Of a DNA stretch of 64,000 bases, positions 38,239 through 47,547 are shown piece after piece. Source of the DNA: Agrococcus sp. SL85 (GTDB taxonomy: Bacteria > Actinomycetota > Actinomycetes > Actinomycetales > Microbacteriaceae). The stretch is from positions 496,001 through 560,000 of the forward strand of contig NZ_CP113066.1 of NCBI RefSeq assembly GCF_026625845.1, read 5' to 3'. A model generated the notes under the pieces. The model searched no databases and was not told where the DNA came from. It worked only from the letters and a program-made list of their open reading frames with translations. The position numbers and the translations under genes are program-made. The number at the start of each line of letters is the position of its first letter. Positions within the stretch are counted from its first letter, which is position 1.

Positions 38239-39384
38239 TCAGCCCCGCACGGTCAGCAGACCGGACTCGACGGTGAGGCCCGGGCCGAAGGCCATCGCGG
38301 CCACCCGGTCGCCATCGGCGGCGCCCGGGTCCCGCAGGATGCGGTCGAGCACGAAGAGCACGGTCGCGCTCGACATGTTGCCGAAGTCGCGGAGCGTCGC
38401 GCGCGCGGGCACGAGCTGCGCCTCCGTGAGCCGCAGCGTCGCCTCGACCTTGTCGAGGATGCTGCGTCCGCCGGGGTGGATCGCCCAGTGCGCGATCGCC
38501 TCGCCCGCGCGCTCCTCCTCGAGCGCCGCCGCGAGGGGAGCCTCCGCGGCGAGCAGCGGCGCGATGGCGCCCGTGACGTGCTCGCCGATGAGCGAGGGCA
38601 CCGCGTTCGAGAGCACCATCTCGAAGCCGTGGTCGCCGATCCGCCACGCCATCGCACCCTCGCCCGTCGGGGTGGTGCGCGTCGCGAAGCCGTCGAGCTG
38701 CAGCGCGCGCTCGCCCGCCGCGGGCTCGCGGGAGGTCACGATCGCGGCGCCCGCGCCGTCGCCGAAGAGCGAGGTGGCGACGATGGTGTCGGGGTCGTTC
38801 GAGGTGCGCAGGTGCAGGGTGCAGAGCTCGACGCTCACGACGAGCACCACGGCCTCGGGGTCCGCCTGGCAGAGCTGCGCCGCGAGCCGCAGCGCCGGCA
38901 TCGACGCGTAGCAGCCCATGAAGCCCAGGTGGTAGCGCTGCACGCCCGGCCGCAGCCCCAGGTCGCGCGCGAGCACGAAGTCGGGCCCGGGCGCGTAGAA
39001 GCCCGTGCAGGAGACGGTGATGACGTGGGTGACGTCCTCGCGCTCCACCGAGCCCGCGGCGGCGATCGCGGCGCCGCCAGCCTCGACGTAGAGGCGGCTC
39101 GCGTGCTCCGCGTAGCGGTCGTTGCGCAGGCGCGTGCCGGGATCGAGCAGCAGCCCGCTCCCGCGGTCGAAGAACGCGGGCTCGTCCACCGGCTCGCTGC
39201 GCAGGTCGAGCTCGTCGAGCACCGTGTAGCGGCGCTCGATGCCCGATGCGCCGAACGAGGTGCCCACGATCCGCTGCGACAGCCGCGAGAGGCCGGGCTG
39301 CGCGCCGAAGACCTCCGCGACCTCGCCCTGGAGCAGCTCGGTCGGCGGCACCGCCGTGGACAGGCCCTGCAGCGTCACCGTCAT
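38239..39384 (-). CDS. Type III polyketide synthase (chalcone/stilbene synthase family)
   Basis: Homodimeric condensing enzyme that extends an acyl-CoA with malonyl-CoA and cyclises it to a pyrone, resorcinol or phloroglucinol. The 381-residue product has the Cys-His-Asn triad: Cys158 in HLGFMGCYASMPALRL, His303 in HWAIHPGGRSILDKVEATL and Asn336 in RDFGNMSSATVLFVLDRIL. SLFGDGAGAAIV is the usual GFGPG-region partner motif, and FGPGLTVESGLL closes the C-terminus. The start is ATG 39384. First gene of a compact operon with a methyltransferase and FAD monooxygenase, suggesting a methylated, oxidised small lipid or quinone. The starter unit is unknown. Confidence 0.93.
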   Translation of the reverse strand: MTVTLQGLSTAVPPTELLQGEVAEVFGAQPGLSRLSQRIVGTSFGASGIERRYTVLDELDLRSEPVDEPAFFDRGSGLLLDPGTRLRNDRYAEHASRLYVEAGGAAIAAAGSVEREDVTHVITVSCTGFYAPGPDFVLARDLGLRPGVQRYHLGFMGCYASMPALRLAAQLCQADPEAVVLVVSVELCTLHLRTSNDPDTIVATSLFGDGAGAAIVTSREPAAGERALQLDGFATRTTPTGEGAMAWRIGDHGFEMVLSNAVPSLIGEHVTGAIAPLLAAEAPLAAALEEERAGEAIAHWAIHPGGRSILDKVEATLRLTEAQLVPARATLRDFGNMSSATVLFVLDRILRDPGAADGDRVAAMAFGPGLTVESGLLTVRG

Positions 39385-39443
39385 GGAGCGACCGTAGAGG
39401 GGGACACTGCGCGTCAGCCTTGCGCCGGCTGGACGCGGCCGCG

Positions 39444-40643
39444 TCAGCGCACCCGCGCGCCCGCCCTCCACACCGCCGCGGTGAGCGGGACGCCCGGGCG
39501 GTAGGCGAGGTGCGCGGCGGACGGGGCCTCCAGCAGGTGAAGGTCGGCGCGCGCGCCGGGGCGGATGCGGCCGAGCGGTGCGAGCGCGCGGCCGTCGCGG
39601 GCGACGGCCTCCGCGTCGCGGCCGAGCGCGATCGCGCCGCCGAGCGTCGCGGCCCGCACGGCCTCCTCGACCGTGAGGCCCATCTGCAGCACGGCCGTGG
39701 CGACGCAGAACGCGATCGAGGTCGTGTAGGAGGTGCCGGGGTTGCAGTTCGAGGCGATCGCGACGACCGCGCCCGCGTCGAGCAGCCGCCGCGCGGGCGC
39801 GAGCGGCATGCGGGTGGAGAGGTCGCACGCGGGCAGCATCGTGGCGACGGTGCCGCGAGCGCCACCCGTCCACGAGGACGCCAGCAGCGCGACCTCCTCG
39901 TCGTCGAGGAATGCGACGTGGTCGACGCTCCGTGCGCCGAGCTCCACCGCCAGGCGGACGCCCGGGCCCGGCCCCAGCTGGTTGCCGTGGACGTGCAGCG
40001 CGAGGCCCCGCGCGACGCCGGCCTCGAGCACGCGACGGGACTGCGCCTCGTCGAAGGCGCCGCGCTCGCAGAAGACGTCGATCGCGTCGACGAGCGGCGC
40101 GACGGCGTCGAGCATGGGGCCCGCGACGTGCTCGACGTAGGCGTCGGCCTCCCAGCCCTCCGGCACGAGGTGGGCGCCGAGGAACGTCACGACCTCGGCG
40201 CGCGTGCGCGCGACGCGAGCCGCCCGCACCTCGTCGTCGATCGTGAGGCCGTAGCCGGTCTTCGCCTCGAGCGCCGTCGTGCCGCCCGCGAGCGCCTCGT
40301 CGGCGAGCCGGTCGAGGGTCGCGGCGAGCTCGGCGTCGCTCGCCGCGCGGGTGGCGGCGACCGTGACGGCGATGCCACCCGCGGCGTAGGCCTGCCCGGC
40401 CATCCGCGCCTCGAACTCCGCCGAGCGGTCCCCCGCGAACACCGGGTGCGTGTGGCTGTCGACCCAGCCGGGCAGCAGCGCGCGGCCGCCGGCGTCGAAC
40501 CGCTCGTCGGCGGCGGGCGCCGCGGACGACGGCCCGACCCACGCGATCCGCTCCCCCTCGACCACGACGGCCGCGTCGGCGAGGCGGCCGAGCGCGTCGT
40601 CGTTCGTCGTCAGCTCGCCGATGCGGTCGATGAGGAGCGCCAC
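39444..40643 (-). CDS. hutI: Imidazolonepropionase
   Basis: Third histidine-degradation step: hydrolyses imidazolonepropionate to formimidoylglutamate. It is a metal-dependent amidohydrolase with LLPGWVDSHTHPVFAGDRSA (HxH metal ligands), LEAKTGYGLTIDDE, GLALHVHGNQLGPGPG and AIASNCNPGTSYTTSIAFCV. I prefer GTG 40643 because the GGGAGG ribosome binding site is 7 nt from it. GTG 40649, which overlaps the hutU stop as GTGA, has only 1 nt of spacing. Last gene of hutH-hutU-hutI. Confidence 0.95.
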   Translation of the reverse strand: MALLIDRIGELTTNDDALGRLADAAVVVEGERIAWVGPSSAAPAADERFDAGGRALLPGWVDSHTHPVFAGDRSAEFEARMAGQAYAAGGIAVTVAATRAASDAELAATLDRLADEALAGGTTALEAKTGYGLTIDDEVRAARVARTRAEVVTFLGAHLVPEGWEADAYVEHVAGPMLDAVAPLVDAIDVFCERGAFDEAQSRRVLEAGVARGLALHVHGNQLGPGPGVRLAVELGARSVDHVAFLDDEEVALLASSWTGGARGTVATMLPACDLSTRMPLAPARRLLDAGAVVAIASNCNPGTSYTTSIAFCVATAVLQMGLTVEEAVRAATLGGAIALGRDAEAVARDGRALAPLGRIRPGARADLHLLEAPSAAHLAYRPGVPLTAAVWRAGARVR

Positions 40644-40645
40644 GC

Positions 40646-42304
40646 TCACGCCTCCCGCATGGGCACGCGCACCTCGTGCTCCTCGGCGAAGCCGATCGCC
40701 TCGTCGTAGCCGGCGTCGACGTGGCGGAGGACGCCCATCGTCGGGTCGTTCGTGAGCACGCGCTCGAGCTTCTCGGCCGCGAGCGGCGTGCCGTCGGCGA
40801 CCGTCACCTGGCCCGCGTGGATCGATCGGCCGATGCCGACGCCGCCGCCGTGGTGGATCGACACCCAGCTCGCGCCCGAGGAGGTCGAGACGAGGGCGTT
40901 GAGCAGCGGCCAGTCGGCGATCGCGTCGGAGCCGTCCTTCATGGCCTCGGTCTCGCGGTACGGGCTCGCGACCGAGCCCGAGTCGAGGTGGTCGCGGCCG
41001 ATGACGACGGGCGCCGAGAGCTCGCCGTTCGCGACCATCTCGTTGAAGCGCAGCCCCGCGCGGTGCCGCTCGCCGGCGCCGAGCCAGCAGATGCGCGCGG
41101 GAAGGCCCTGGAAGTGCACGCGCTCCTGCGCCATGCGGATCCAGCGGTGCAGGTGCGCGTCGTCGGGGAAGAGCTCGAGGATCGCCTCGTCGGTGCGGCG
41201 GATGTCCTCCGGGTCGCCCGAGAGCGCCGCCCAGCGGAACGGGCCCTTGCCCTCGCAGAAGAGCGGGCGGATGTAGGCGGGCACGAAGCCGGGGAACGCG
41301 AAGGCGTCGGCGAAGCCGCCGAGCACGGCCTCCGCCCGGATCGAGTTGCCGTAGTCGAAGACCTCGGCGCCGGCGGCCTGGAAGCCGACCATCGCCTCGA
41401 CGTGGCGCGCCATCGAGGCGCGCGAGCGAGCGGTGAAGCCCTCCGGGTCGCGCTCCCGCTCCGCCTGCCAGTCGTCGAAGGCGACCCCGGCGGGGAGGTA
41501 GGCGAGCGGGTCGTGCGCGCTCGTCTGGTCGGTGACGACGTCGATGGGCGCGCCCATCGCGAGCAGCTGCGGCACGACCTCGGCGGCGTTGCCGTGGATG
41601 CCGATCGACAGGCCGCGGCGCGCGTCGCGCGCCTCGACCGCGATCGCGAGCGCGTGCTCGATCGAGTCGGCGAGCACGTCGAGGTAGCGGTGCTCGATCC
41701 GGCGGTCGATGCGCGAGCGGTCGACCTCGACGCAGATGGCGACGCCGTCCTGCATCGTGACGGCGAGCGGCTGCGCGCCGCCCATGCCGCCGAGGCCCGC
41801 GGTGAGCGTGATCGTGCCGGCGAGGCTCTCGCGGCCGAGCGCGCGGGCGACCGCGCCGAAGGTCTCGTAGGTGCCCTGCAGGATGCCCTGCGTGCCGATG
41901 TAGATCCACGAGCCGGCCGTCATCTGGCCGTACATCGTGAGCCCCTCGGCCTCGAGCCTCCGGAACTCGGGCCACGTCGCCCAGTCGCCCACGAGGTTCG
42001 AGTTGGCGATGAGCACGCGCGGCGCCCACTCGCTCGTGCGCAGCACGCCCACGGGGCGGCCCGACTGCACGAGCAGCGTCTCGTCGGCCTCGAGCCGCGC
42101 GAGCTCGCGGACGATCGCGTCGTACGAGCGCCAGTCGCGCGCGGCGCGGCCGGTGCCGCCGTAGACGACGAGCTCGTCGGGGTGCTCGGCGACCTCGGGG
42201 TCGAGGTTGTTCTGCAGCATCCGCAGCACCGCCTCCTGCTGCCACCCCTTCGTGTGCAGCTCGGTGCCGCGGTGCGCGCGGACCGGACGTGCGCCCTCCA
42301 TCAT
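40646..42304 (-). CDS. hutU: Urocanate hydratase
   Basis: Second histidine-degradation step; adds water to urocanate using tightly bound NAD as electrophile. The 552-residue product has [20 protein letters not shown], the NAD loop [55 protein letters not shown] with the conserved active-site Cys, and [20 protein letters not shown]. It starts at ATG 42304 behind GGAGGG (a second ATG follows directly) and overlaps the hutH stop. Confidence 0.97.
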   Translation of the reverse strand: MMEGARPVRAHRGTELHTKGWQQEAVLRMLQNNLDPEVAEHPDELVVYGGTGRAARDWRSYDAIVRELARLEADETLLVQSGRPVGVLRTSEWAPRVLIANSNLVGDWATWPEFRRLEAEGLTMYGQMTAGSWIYIGTQGILQGTYETFGAVARALGRESLAGTITLTAGLGGMGGAQPLAVTMQDGVAICVEVDRSRIDRRIEHRYLDVLADSIEHALAIAVEARDARRGLSIGIHGNAAEVVPQLLAMGAPIDVVTDQTSAHDPLAYLPAGVAFDDWQAERERDPEGFTARSRASMARHVEAMVGFQAAGAEVFDYGNSIRAEAVLGGFADAFAFPGFVPAYIRPLFCEGKGPFRWAALSGDPEDIRRTDEAILELFPDDAHLHRWIRMAQERVHFQGLPARICWLGAGERHRAGLRFNEMVANGELSAPVVIGRDHLDSGSVASPYRETEAMKDGSDAIADWPLLNALVSTSSGASWVSIHHGGGVGIGRSIHAGQVTVADGTPLAAEKLERVLTNDPTMGVLRHVDAGYDEAIGFAEEHEVRVPMREA

Positions 42305-43836
42305 GCGTTCCCTCCGTCGTGGTGGATGCCGGCGGCAGCGAGCAGCGCGCCGGACGCGACGAGCGCGCGGGTGCGCTCGATGTCGTGGGCGAGGAAGCGG
42401 TCGGGCCCGATGCCCGGCACCTCCTCGCGGATGGCCGCGATCGCGGCGCCCGTGCGCTCGCCCGCGCCCGTCTCCCGCAGCTCGATGCCGCGCGCGGCCG
42501 TCATGACCTCGATCGAGAGCACGCGCTCGAGGCCGTCGATCGCGCGGCGCAGCTTGCGCGCGGCGCCCCAGCCCATCGACACGTGGTCCTCCTGCATCGC
42601 GCTCGACGGGATCGAGTCGACCGATGCCGGCACGGCGAGGCGCTTGAGCTCGGAGACGATCGCGGCCTGCGTGTACTGGGCGATCATGAGCCCGGAGTCG
42701 ACGCCCGGGTCGTGCGCGAGGAAGGGCGGGAGGCCGTAGGAGCGGGCGGGGTCGAGGAAGCGGTCGGTGCGGCGCTCGCTCATGGAGGCGACGTCGGCGA
42801 CCGCGATGGCGAGGAAGTCGAGCACGGCCGCGACGGGCGCGCCGTGGAAGTTGCCGTTCGAGACGACGCGGCCGTCGGGCAGCACGACGGGGTTGTCGAT
42901 CGCGGACGCGAGCTCGACCGCTCCGACGCGCTCGGCGTGCGCGGCCGTGTCGCGCGCGGCGCCGTGCACCTGCGGCGCGCAGCGCAGCGAGTAGGCGTCC
43001 TGCACGCGCGTGTCCTCGGGCCCCTTGTGGCTCGCGACGATCGGGCTGCCGGCGAGCAGGGCCGCGATCTGCGCGGCGCTCGCGGCCTGGCCCGCGTGCG
43101 GGCGGAGGGCCATGAGCTCGGCGGCGAAGGGCGCGTCGGTGCCGAGGAGGCCCTCGACGCTCATCGCGGCAGCGAGGTCGGCGGTGTCGAGCAGGCGGTC
43201 GAGGTCGGCGAGCGCCATGCAGAGCATCGCGAGCATGCCGTCGGTGCCGTTGATGAGGGCGAGGCCCTCCTTCTCGGCGAGCACGACGGGCTCGAGCCCC
43301 GCGCGGCGGAGCGCCTCGGCCGCGTCGAGCAGCTCGCCGCCCAGGCGCACGGGGCCCTCGCCCATCGCCGCGAGCGCCACGTGCGAGAGCGGCGCGAGGT
43401 CGCCGGAGCAGCCGAGCGAGCCGTGCTCGCCGACAACGGGCACGACGTCGGCGTTCAGCATGGCGGCGTAGAGCTCGACCGTGGCCCGGCGGGCGCCGGT
43501 GCGGCCGGTCGCGAGCGTCTGGAGGCGCAGCAGCATCAGGCCGCGCACGACCTCCGCCTCGACCTCGTCGCCGGAGGAGGCCGCGTGCGAGCGGATGAGC
43601 GACTGCTGCAGCCGCGTGCGGTCCGCGGGCGCGATCGCGGTGTTCGCGAGCGCCCCGAAGCCGGTGGAGATGCCGTAGTGCGGTCGCACGTCGCTCGCGA
43701 GCGCGTCGATGACGGCGCGCGAGGCGTCGACGCGCTCGAGCGCGGCGGGGCTGAGGCGGACACGGGCGCGGTGGCGCGCGACCTGGACGACCTGGTGTCG
43801 GTCGAGCGGCGCGTCGCCGAGGACGATCTCCTGCAT
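42301..43836 (-). CDS. hutH: Histidine ammonia-lyase
   Basis: First step of histidine degradation: deaminates histidine to urocanate. The 511-residue product has [13 protein letters not shown] (active-site Tyr), the MIO-forming tripeptide in [19 protein letters not shown], and [20 protein letters not shown]. The tripeptide is Cys143-Ser144-Gly145 instead of the more common Ala-Ser-Gly. [20 protein letters not shown] completes the family signature. The start is ATG 43836; ATG 43845 (MRGMQEI) is an alternative. It heads hutH-hutU-hutI and diverges from an IclR regulator across a repeat-rich region. Confidence 0.97.
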   Translation of the reverse strand: MQEIVLGDAPLDRHQVVQVARHRARVRLSPAALERVDASRAVIDALASDVRPHYGISTGFGALANTAIAPADRTRLQQSLIRSHAASSGDEVEAEVVRGLMLLRLQTLATGRTGARRATVELYAAMLNADVVPVVGEHGSLGCSGDLAPLSHVALAAMGEGPVRLGGELLDAAEALRRAGLEPVVLAEKEGLALINGTDGMLAMLCMALADLDRLLDTADLAAAMSVEGLLGTDAPFAAELMALRPHAGQAASAAQIAALLAGSPIVASHKGPEDTRVQDAYSLRCAPQVHGAARDTAAHAERVGAVELASAIDNPVVLPDGRVVSNGNFHGAPVAAVLDFLAIAVADVASMSERRTDRFLDPARSYGLPPFLAHDPGVDSGLMIAQYTQAAIVSELKRLAVPASVDSIPSSAMQEDHVSMGWGAARKLRRAIDGLERVLSIEVMTAARGIELRETGAGERTGAAIAAIREEVPGIGPDRFLAHDIERTRALVASGALLAAAGIHHDGGNA

Positions 43837-43891
43837 GCCCCTCATCCCACCGGCTCGAGACTGCTGGCGCATCGCCTCCCGCGCCAGTAGC

Positions 43892-43907
43892 GTCTGAGAT
43901 CTCAGAC
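43892..43907. promoter_or_regulatory. Perfect 16-bp palindrome upstream of hutH
   Basis: GTCTGAGATCTCAGAC is a perfect palindrome 56 bp upstream of the hutH start, in the gap to the IclR-type regulator gene. Its position and AT-richer centre within very GC-rich DNA suggest a repressor operator for the hut operon. Confidence 0.6.
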
Positions 43908-43912
43908 ACAAC

Positions 43913-44032
43913 CGCCGAGCGGTCGCGTGCGGCGGTTCGCGCGCAGCCCGGGCCGCCACACGCGACCGCTCGGCGCGGGGCCCAGGCGGGAGCGACCGCT
44001 CGACGAGCGGACGGAGCGGGGGCGAGCGGTCG
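43913..44032. repeat. Four-copy CGAGCGGTCG repeat in the hutH-iclR gap
   Basis: The 10-mer CGAGCGGTCG occurs at 43916-43925 (plus), 43963-43972 (minus), 43993-44002 (minus) and 44023-44032 (plus). A one-mismatch copy lies at 44004-44013. The first two are the core of a perfect 17-bp inverted repeat (arms 43913-43929 and 43959-43975). The last three exact copies start 30 bp apart, about three helical turns, which suits cooperative binding of a dimeric or tetrameric regulator such as IclR. Confidence 0.7.
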
Positions 44033-44049
44033 GAGGGATGGAGGGGCGC

Positions 44050-44832
44050 ATGGGGATGCCGCGGATGCCGGCGGCGCGGAGCGCGCTGCGCGTGCTCGTG
44101 CTGCTCGCCGAGCAGGCGGGACCCGTGCGCGCCGCGACGATCGCCCGCGAGCTCGGGATGCCGCGCTCGAGCGCCTACCAGCTGCTGCAGGTCATGCGGG
44201 ACGAGGGCTTCCTCGTGCACTACCCCGAGCTCGGCGCGTGGGGCCCGAGCGCGCGCGTCGAACGGATCGGCTCGCGCGTCGCGGCCGCGACGCGCCTCGA
44301 GCGCCTCGCCCAGCCCGTGCTCGACCGGCTCGTCGCGGAGGCGCCGCTGCCCGCCACCGGCCACCTCGCCGTGCTCGCGGGGCGCGACGTCGCCTATGCC
44401 GGCCGCGGCGCGGGACCCCGCTCCCCCGTGACGGTCTCGCGCGTGGGCGTGCGCCTGCCCGCCGTGCGCACCGCCACGGGCCGCGCCCTGCTCGCGGCGC
44501 TCGGCGACGACCAGGTGCGCGCCCTCATCCCGCACGACCGCGACCTCGCGGGCGAGCGGCCCGCCACCCGGCAGGCGCTCACGACGCTGCTCGCCGGCGT
44601 GCGCCGCCGGGGCTGGGCGATCGAGGAGGGCGAGGTCGATCCGGCCTACGGCTCGGTCGCGGCCGCCGCCTTCGACGCTGCCGGGGCGCCGGCGGCATCG
44701 GTGGGCGTCACCTTCCGGCTCGCCGACGCGGGCCCCGCGGACGGGCCGGCGTGGGCGGCGCTCGGCGAGGGATGCGCCGGCGCGGCCCGCGAGCTCGGGC
44801 GCCGGCTCGGCCGGGATCGGAGCGAGCGCTGA
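44050..44832 (+). CDS. IclR-family transcriptional regulator, probably of the hut genes
   Basis: A 260-residue regulator. The N-terminal winged helix-turn-helix spans residues of about 8-65 ([40 protein letters not shown]). The C-terminal effector domain has [40 protein letters not shown] and [20 protein letters not shown], typical of the IclR family. I choose ATG 44050, which has GGAGG five bases upstream; earlier ATG 44038 has no room for one. It diverges from hutH, and the repeats between them are its likely binding sites. That link is inferred from position. Confidence 0.88.
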   Translation: MGMPRMPAARSALRVLVLLAEQAGPVRAATIARELGMPRSSAYQLLQVMRDEGFLVHYPELGAWGPSARVERIGSRVAAATRLERLAQPVLDRLVAEAPLPATGHLAVLAGRDVAYAGRGAGPRSPVTVSRVGVRLPAVRTATGRALLAALGDDQVRALIPHDRDLAGERPATRQALTTLLAGVRRRGWAIEEGEVDPAYGSVAAAAFDAAGAPAASVGVTFRLADAGPADGPAWAALGEGCAGAARELGRRLGRDRSER

Positions 44833-44833
44833 C

Positions 44834-44871
44834 GCGCGAGCGCCGCGCCGCGCGGCGACGGGCGCTCGCGC
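44834..44871. terminator. Hairpin after the IclR gene
   Basis: An 11-bp perfect stem (GCGCGAGCGCC at 44834-44844 with 44861-44871) with a GC-rich inner region that can pair further. It starts right after the IclR stop and lies about 80 bp before the converging MFS gene ends. Confidence 0.65.
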
Positions 44872-44953
44872 GCGGCGCCGATGCACGAGCACGATCGGCC
44901 GACAGGCGATCCCGCCGAGCGCGACGGGCGATCCCGCGCGCGGCCGCCGGGCG

Positions 44954-46204
44954 CTACCGCGCCGAGGCCGCCAGCGCCGCGCGGCGCCCGACGCGCTCTG
45001 CGCGCCCCGCCACGAGCGAGAGCAGCAGCGAGACGACCACGACGACGAGCGCGGCGGCTGTGAGCGCCGGCCAGCCGGCGGCCTCGAACGGCAGCCCGAG
45101 CGCCCAACCGCCGACGGCCGAGCCGACGTAGAAGCCGATCGTGTACACGGCGCCCGCCTGGGAGCGGGCAGTCGCGCTCGAGCGCGCCCCCACCTGGGAC
45201 GCGGCGGTCGCGTGGGCGACGAAGAAGCCGAGCGTCACGAGCACGAGGCCCGCGATCACGAGCGGCAGCGGCGGCAGCGCCATGGTCGCGAGGCCGACGA
45301 GCATCGTGGCGTGGCCCGCGAGCATCGTGGTCCGGGCGCCGATGCGGCGCGCGATCCCGCTCGACGCGCGCGAGCCGACCGTGCCCGCCGCGTAGGCGAC
45401 GAAGATGAGCGAGGCGACGGCGGGCGCGAGCGCGTAGGGCGGCGCCTCGAGCCGGAAGGCGAGGTAGTTGTAGACGCCCACCTGCACGCCGACGAGCAGG
45501 AGCGCCTGCACGTACAGCGGCCACAGGCCCGGCCCGCGCAGCGCCTCGGCCATGCGGCGCCGGCGCGGCCCCGGCGCGACCGCGGGCCCGGCGCCGCGGC
45601 CGCGGATCGCGACCAGGAAGACGACGATCGCGACGGCGCCGAGCGCCACGACCACGAGCACGGCGCCCCGCCACCCGATCCAGGGGGCGAGGGGGCCGAC
45701 GACGAGCCGGCCCGCGGCGCCGCCCACGGAGGTGCCGGCGATGTACGCGGCGGCGACGGCGGCGGCGGCCCTGCCGCTCAGCCGCTCGTAGGCGACGGCG
45801 ACGCTCAGGGCCGGCACGGCGCCGAGCGCGGCGCCGCCGAGGCAGCGGAGCACGAGCAGCCAGCCGGCGTCCGGCGCGACGACGACGGCCGCCGCGAGGA
45901 CGATCGAGCCGATCGCGGCGATGCGCATCATGGCGAGCTTGCCGAAGCGGTCGGCCGCGAAGGCCCACGGGATCACCGAGGCCGCGAGGCCGCCCGTCGC
46001 GAGCGAGACGGTGAGCGCCGCCTCGGCCGGGCTCGCGCCGAGCTCGCGCGCGACCTGCGGCAGCGCGCCCTGGATCGCGTACAGCTGCGTGAACGTGGCG
46101 AGGCCGAGCGCGAGCAGGGCGACCGTGAGGCGGCGGGGCGAGATCGCGACCGTCGGGCGCTGCACCCCGGGGCCGAGGGCGGCGGGGACGACGGTGGCGG
46201 GCAC
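44954..46204 (-). CDS. MFS transporter (drug/sugar efflux type)
   Basis: A 416-residue major-facilitator protein with 12 hydrophobic segments. TFTQLYAIQGALPQVARELG and SLATGGLAASVIPWAFAADRF carry the helix 1-2 region, and the loop 2-3 motif AFAADRFGKLAMMRIAAIG is the DRxGR-like MFS signature. The product resembles YnfM-type efflux proteins. It starts at GTG 46204 and is divergent from a LysR regulator, the same pairing as ynfM/ynfL in E. coli. The substrate is unknown. Confidence 0.88.
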   Translation of the reverse strand: MPATVVPAALGPGVQRPTVAISPRRLTVALLALGLATFTQLYAIQGALPQVARELGASPAEAALTVSLATGGLAASVIPWAFAADRFGKLAMMRIAAIGSIVLAAAVVVAPDAGWLLVLRCLGGAALGAVPALSVAVAYERLSGRAAAAVAAAYIAGTSVGGAAGRLVVGPLAPWIGWRGAVLVVVALGAVAIVVFLVAIRGRGAGPAVAPGPRRRRMAEALRGPGLWPLYVQALLLVGVQVGVYNYLAFRLEAPPYALAPAVASLIFVAYAAGTVGSRASSGIARRIGARTTMLAGHATMLVGLATMALPPLPLVIAGLVLVTLGFFVAHATAASQVGARSSATARSQAGAVYTIGFYVGSAVGGWALGLPFEAAGWPALTAAALVVVVVSLLLSLVAGRAERVGRRAALAASAR

Positions 46205-46250
46205 GTGCCCGAGCGTAGGGCGCGCGTGAGCGCATGACCAATGCCCGACA

Positions 46251-46276
46251 ATGTGCATCCCATACGCTCTGCACAT
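46251..46276. promoter_or_regulatory. Inverted repeat at the LysR/MFS divergent promoter
   Basis: ATGTGC (46251-46256) and GCACAT (46271-46276) form an inverted repeat with a 14-bp spacer next to the LysR start codon. The surrounding DNA is AT-richer than elsewhere. It may be an autoregulatory LysR site, but the half-sites are short. Confidence 0.35.
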
Positions 46277-47186
46277 GCATCCTGATCCCCGTGACACCCG
46301 CCTGCTGCGCGACCTGCCCGCGCTCGTCGCCGTGCGGCGCACGGGCAGCGTGACGGCCGCCGCGGACGAGCTCGGCGTGCCGCAGCCGAGCGCCACGCGG
46401 GCGCTGCAGCGCATCGGCGCAGCGGTCGGGGCGCCCGTCGTGCGCCGCGAGGGGCGCGGGGTGGTGCTCACGCCCGCGGGATCGGCGCTCGCCGACGCGG
46501 GCGAGGCCGCCCTGCAGGCGATCGGCGACGCGCTCGCCGCGATCGCCCGCGGCGGCTCGATCGGCGACCGCGAGCTGGGCATCGCCTTCCAGACGATGCT
46601 CGGCGAGCGGCTCGTGCCGGAGGCGATCCGGCGGTTCCGCGCACGATGGCCCGAGGTGCGGCTGCGGCTCGAGCACGGCTCCCGCGCCCGCTGCGTCGAG
46701 GCCTTGGAGCAGAACCGCGCCGACATCGCGGTCGTCGCGGCCCCGCCGGCATCGGCGGGCGAGGTCACGATGCTCTACGCGGAGCCGCTCGTCGCCGTCG
46801 CGGCGCCCGACCACCCGCTCGCGGCCATGCACGAGGTCACGGTCGAGGCCCTCCGCGGCTGGCCGCAGATCATGCTCGCGCCGGGCTACGGCATCCACGA
46901 CGCCGTCGAGGCGCTCTTCGCGGCCGACGGCGGGGCCGTGCCCGCGCCGACGCTGGTCGTGGGCGAGTACCGCGCGGCTCGCGGCCTCGCCGCGGCGGGC
47001 CTCGGCGTGGCCGTGCTGCCCCCGAGCCCGACGCGGATCGACGACGGGGTCCGGGAGGTGCCCGTGCGGCATCCGCTCGCGCGTCGCGAGATCGGCGCGG
47101 TCGTCGCCGACGAGCAGGATCCCGCCGTGCAGGAGCTGCTGCGGGCGCTGCTCGAGGCCGCGGCGCGGCGCTCCCCCGCGCCGTAG
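46275..47186 (+). CDS. LysR-family transcriptional regulator
   Basis: A 303-residue regulator. The N-terminal helix-turn-helix is LLRDLPALVAVRRTGSVTAA followed by DELGVPQPSATRALQRIGAA. The substrate-binding half has GIAFQTMLGERLVPEAIRRF and ends with GLGVAVLPPSPTRIDDG, the typical periplasmic-binding-like fold. It starts at ATG 46275. Divergent from the MFS transporter, which it most likely controls. Confidence 0.92.
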   Translation: MHPDPRDTRLLRDLPALVAVRRTGSVTAAADELGVPQPSATRALQRIGAAVGAPVVRREGRGVVLTPAGSALADAGEAALQAIGDALAAIARGGSIGDRELGIAFQTMLGERLVPEAIRRFRARWPEVRLRLEHGSRARCVEALEQNRADIAVVAAPPASAGEVTMLYAEPLVAVAAPDHPLAAMHEVTVEALRGWPQIMLAPGYGIHDAVEALFAADGGAVPAPTLVVGEYRAARGLAAAGLGVAVLPPSPTRIDDGVREVPVRHPLARREIGAVVADEQDPAVQELLRALLEAAARRSPAP

Positions 47187-47189
47187 CGG

Positions 47190-47459
47190 CTACTCGGGCT
47201 CGACCTCCTCGTGCGGGCCCGGATCGCCGGGTCGCGCCCCCTCGTCGTGGCGCGGGGCGAGGTGCTCGCGCTCGTGCTCGAGCTCCTCGATGTGCGCGCG
47301 GGTCTCGGCCATCACGACCTCGCCCTCGGCGACCGCGCGCGCGAACGAGCGCCCCGTCGCGTCGTCGACGAAGGCGGCCTGACCCTCGCCGGGATGCGCC
47401 TCGCCGTCGTCGTGCGGGGCGTGCCGGGCGCTGCCGGCTCGGTCGTCGTGGTCGGGCAT
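47190..47459 (-). CDS. Small acidic hypothetical protein
   Basis: An 89-residue protein with a good ribosome binding site (GGAGG six bases before ATG 47459). It is rich in Asp, Glu and His, with a central segment QAAFVDDATGRSFARAVAEG and a helical EVVMAETRAHIEELEHEREH. No signal peptide or membrane segment. I do not recognise the family. It converges with the LysR gene, only 3 bp from its stop. Confidence 0.65.
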   Translation of the reverse strand: MPDHDDRAGSARHAPHDDGEAHPGEGQAAFVDDATGRSFARAVAEGEVVMAETRAHIEELEHEREHLAPRHDEGARPGDPGPHEEVEPE

Positions 47460-47547
47460 CGCGCACCTCCGTCGACGGCGGCGCCGTCGCCGCCGCTCGG
47501 CCCCAGTCGAGCACACCCGCGGGGCGCGCACCAGGGGGCGATCCGCG

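Noticed and set aside
36413..39865. A continuous 1150-codon minus-strand frame across the FAD oxidase, methyltransferase and type III PKS
   Set aside because: Only its last 371 codons, the FAD oxidase, are meaningful. The others have clear starts and stops in other frames with 3-bp spacing or 4-bp overlap, so it is not a fusion.
40676..42739. Long plus-strand frame opposite hutU
   Set aside because: Antisense shadow of a strongly conserved enzyme; no independent motifs or ribosome binding site.
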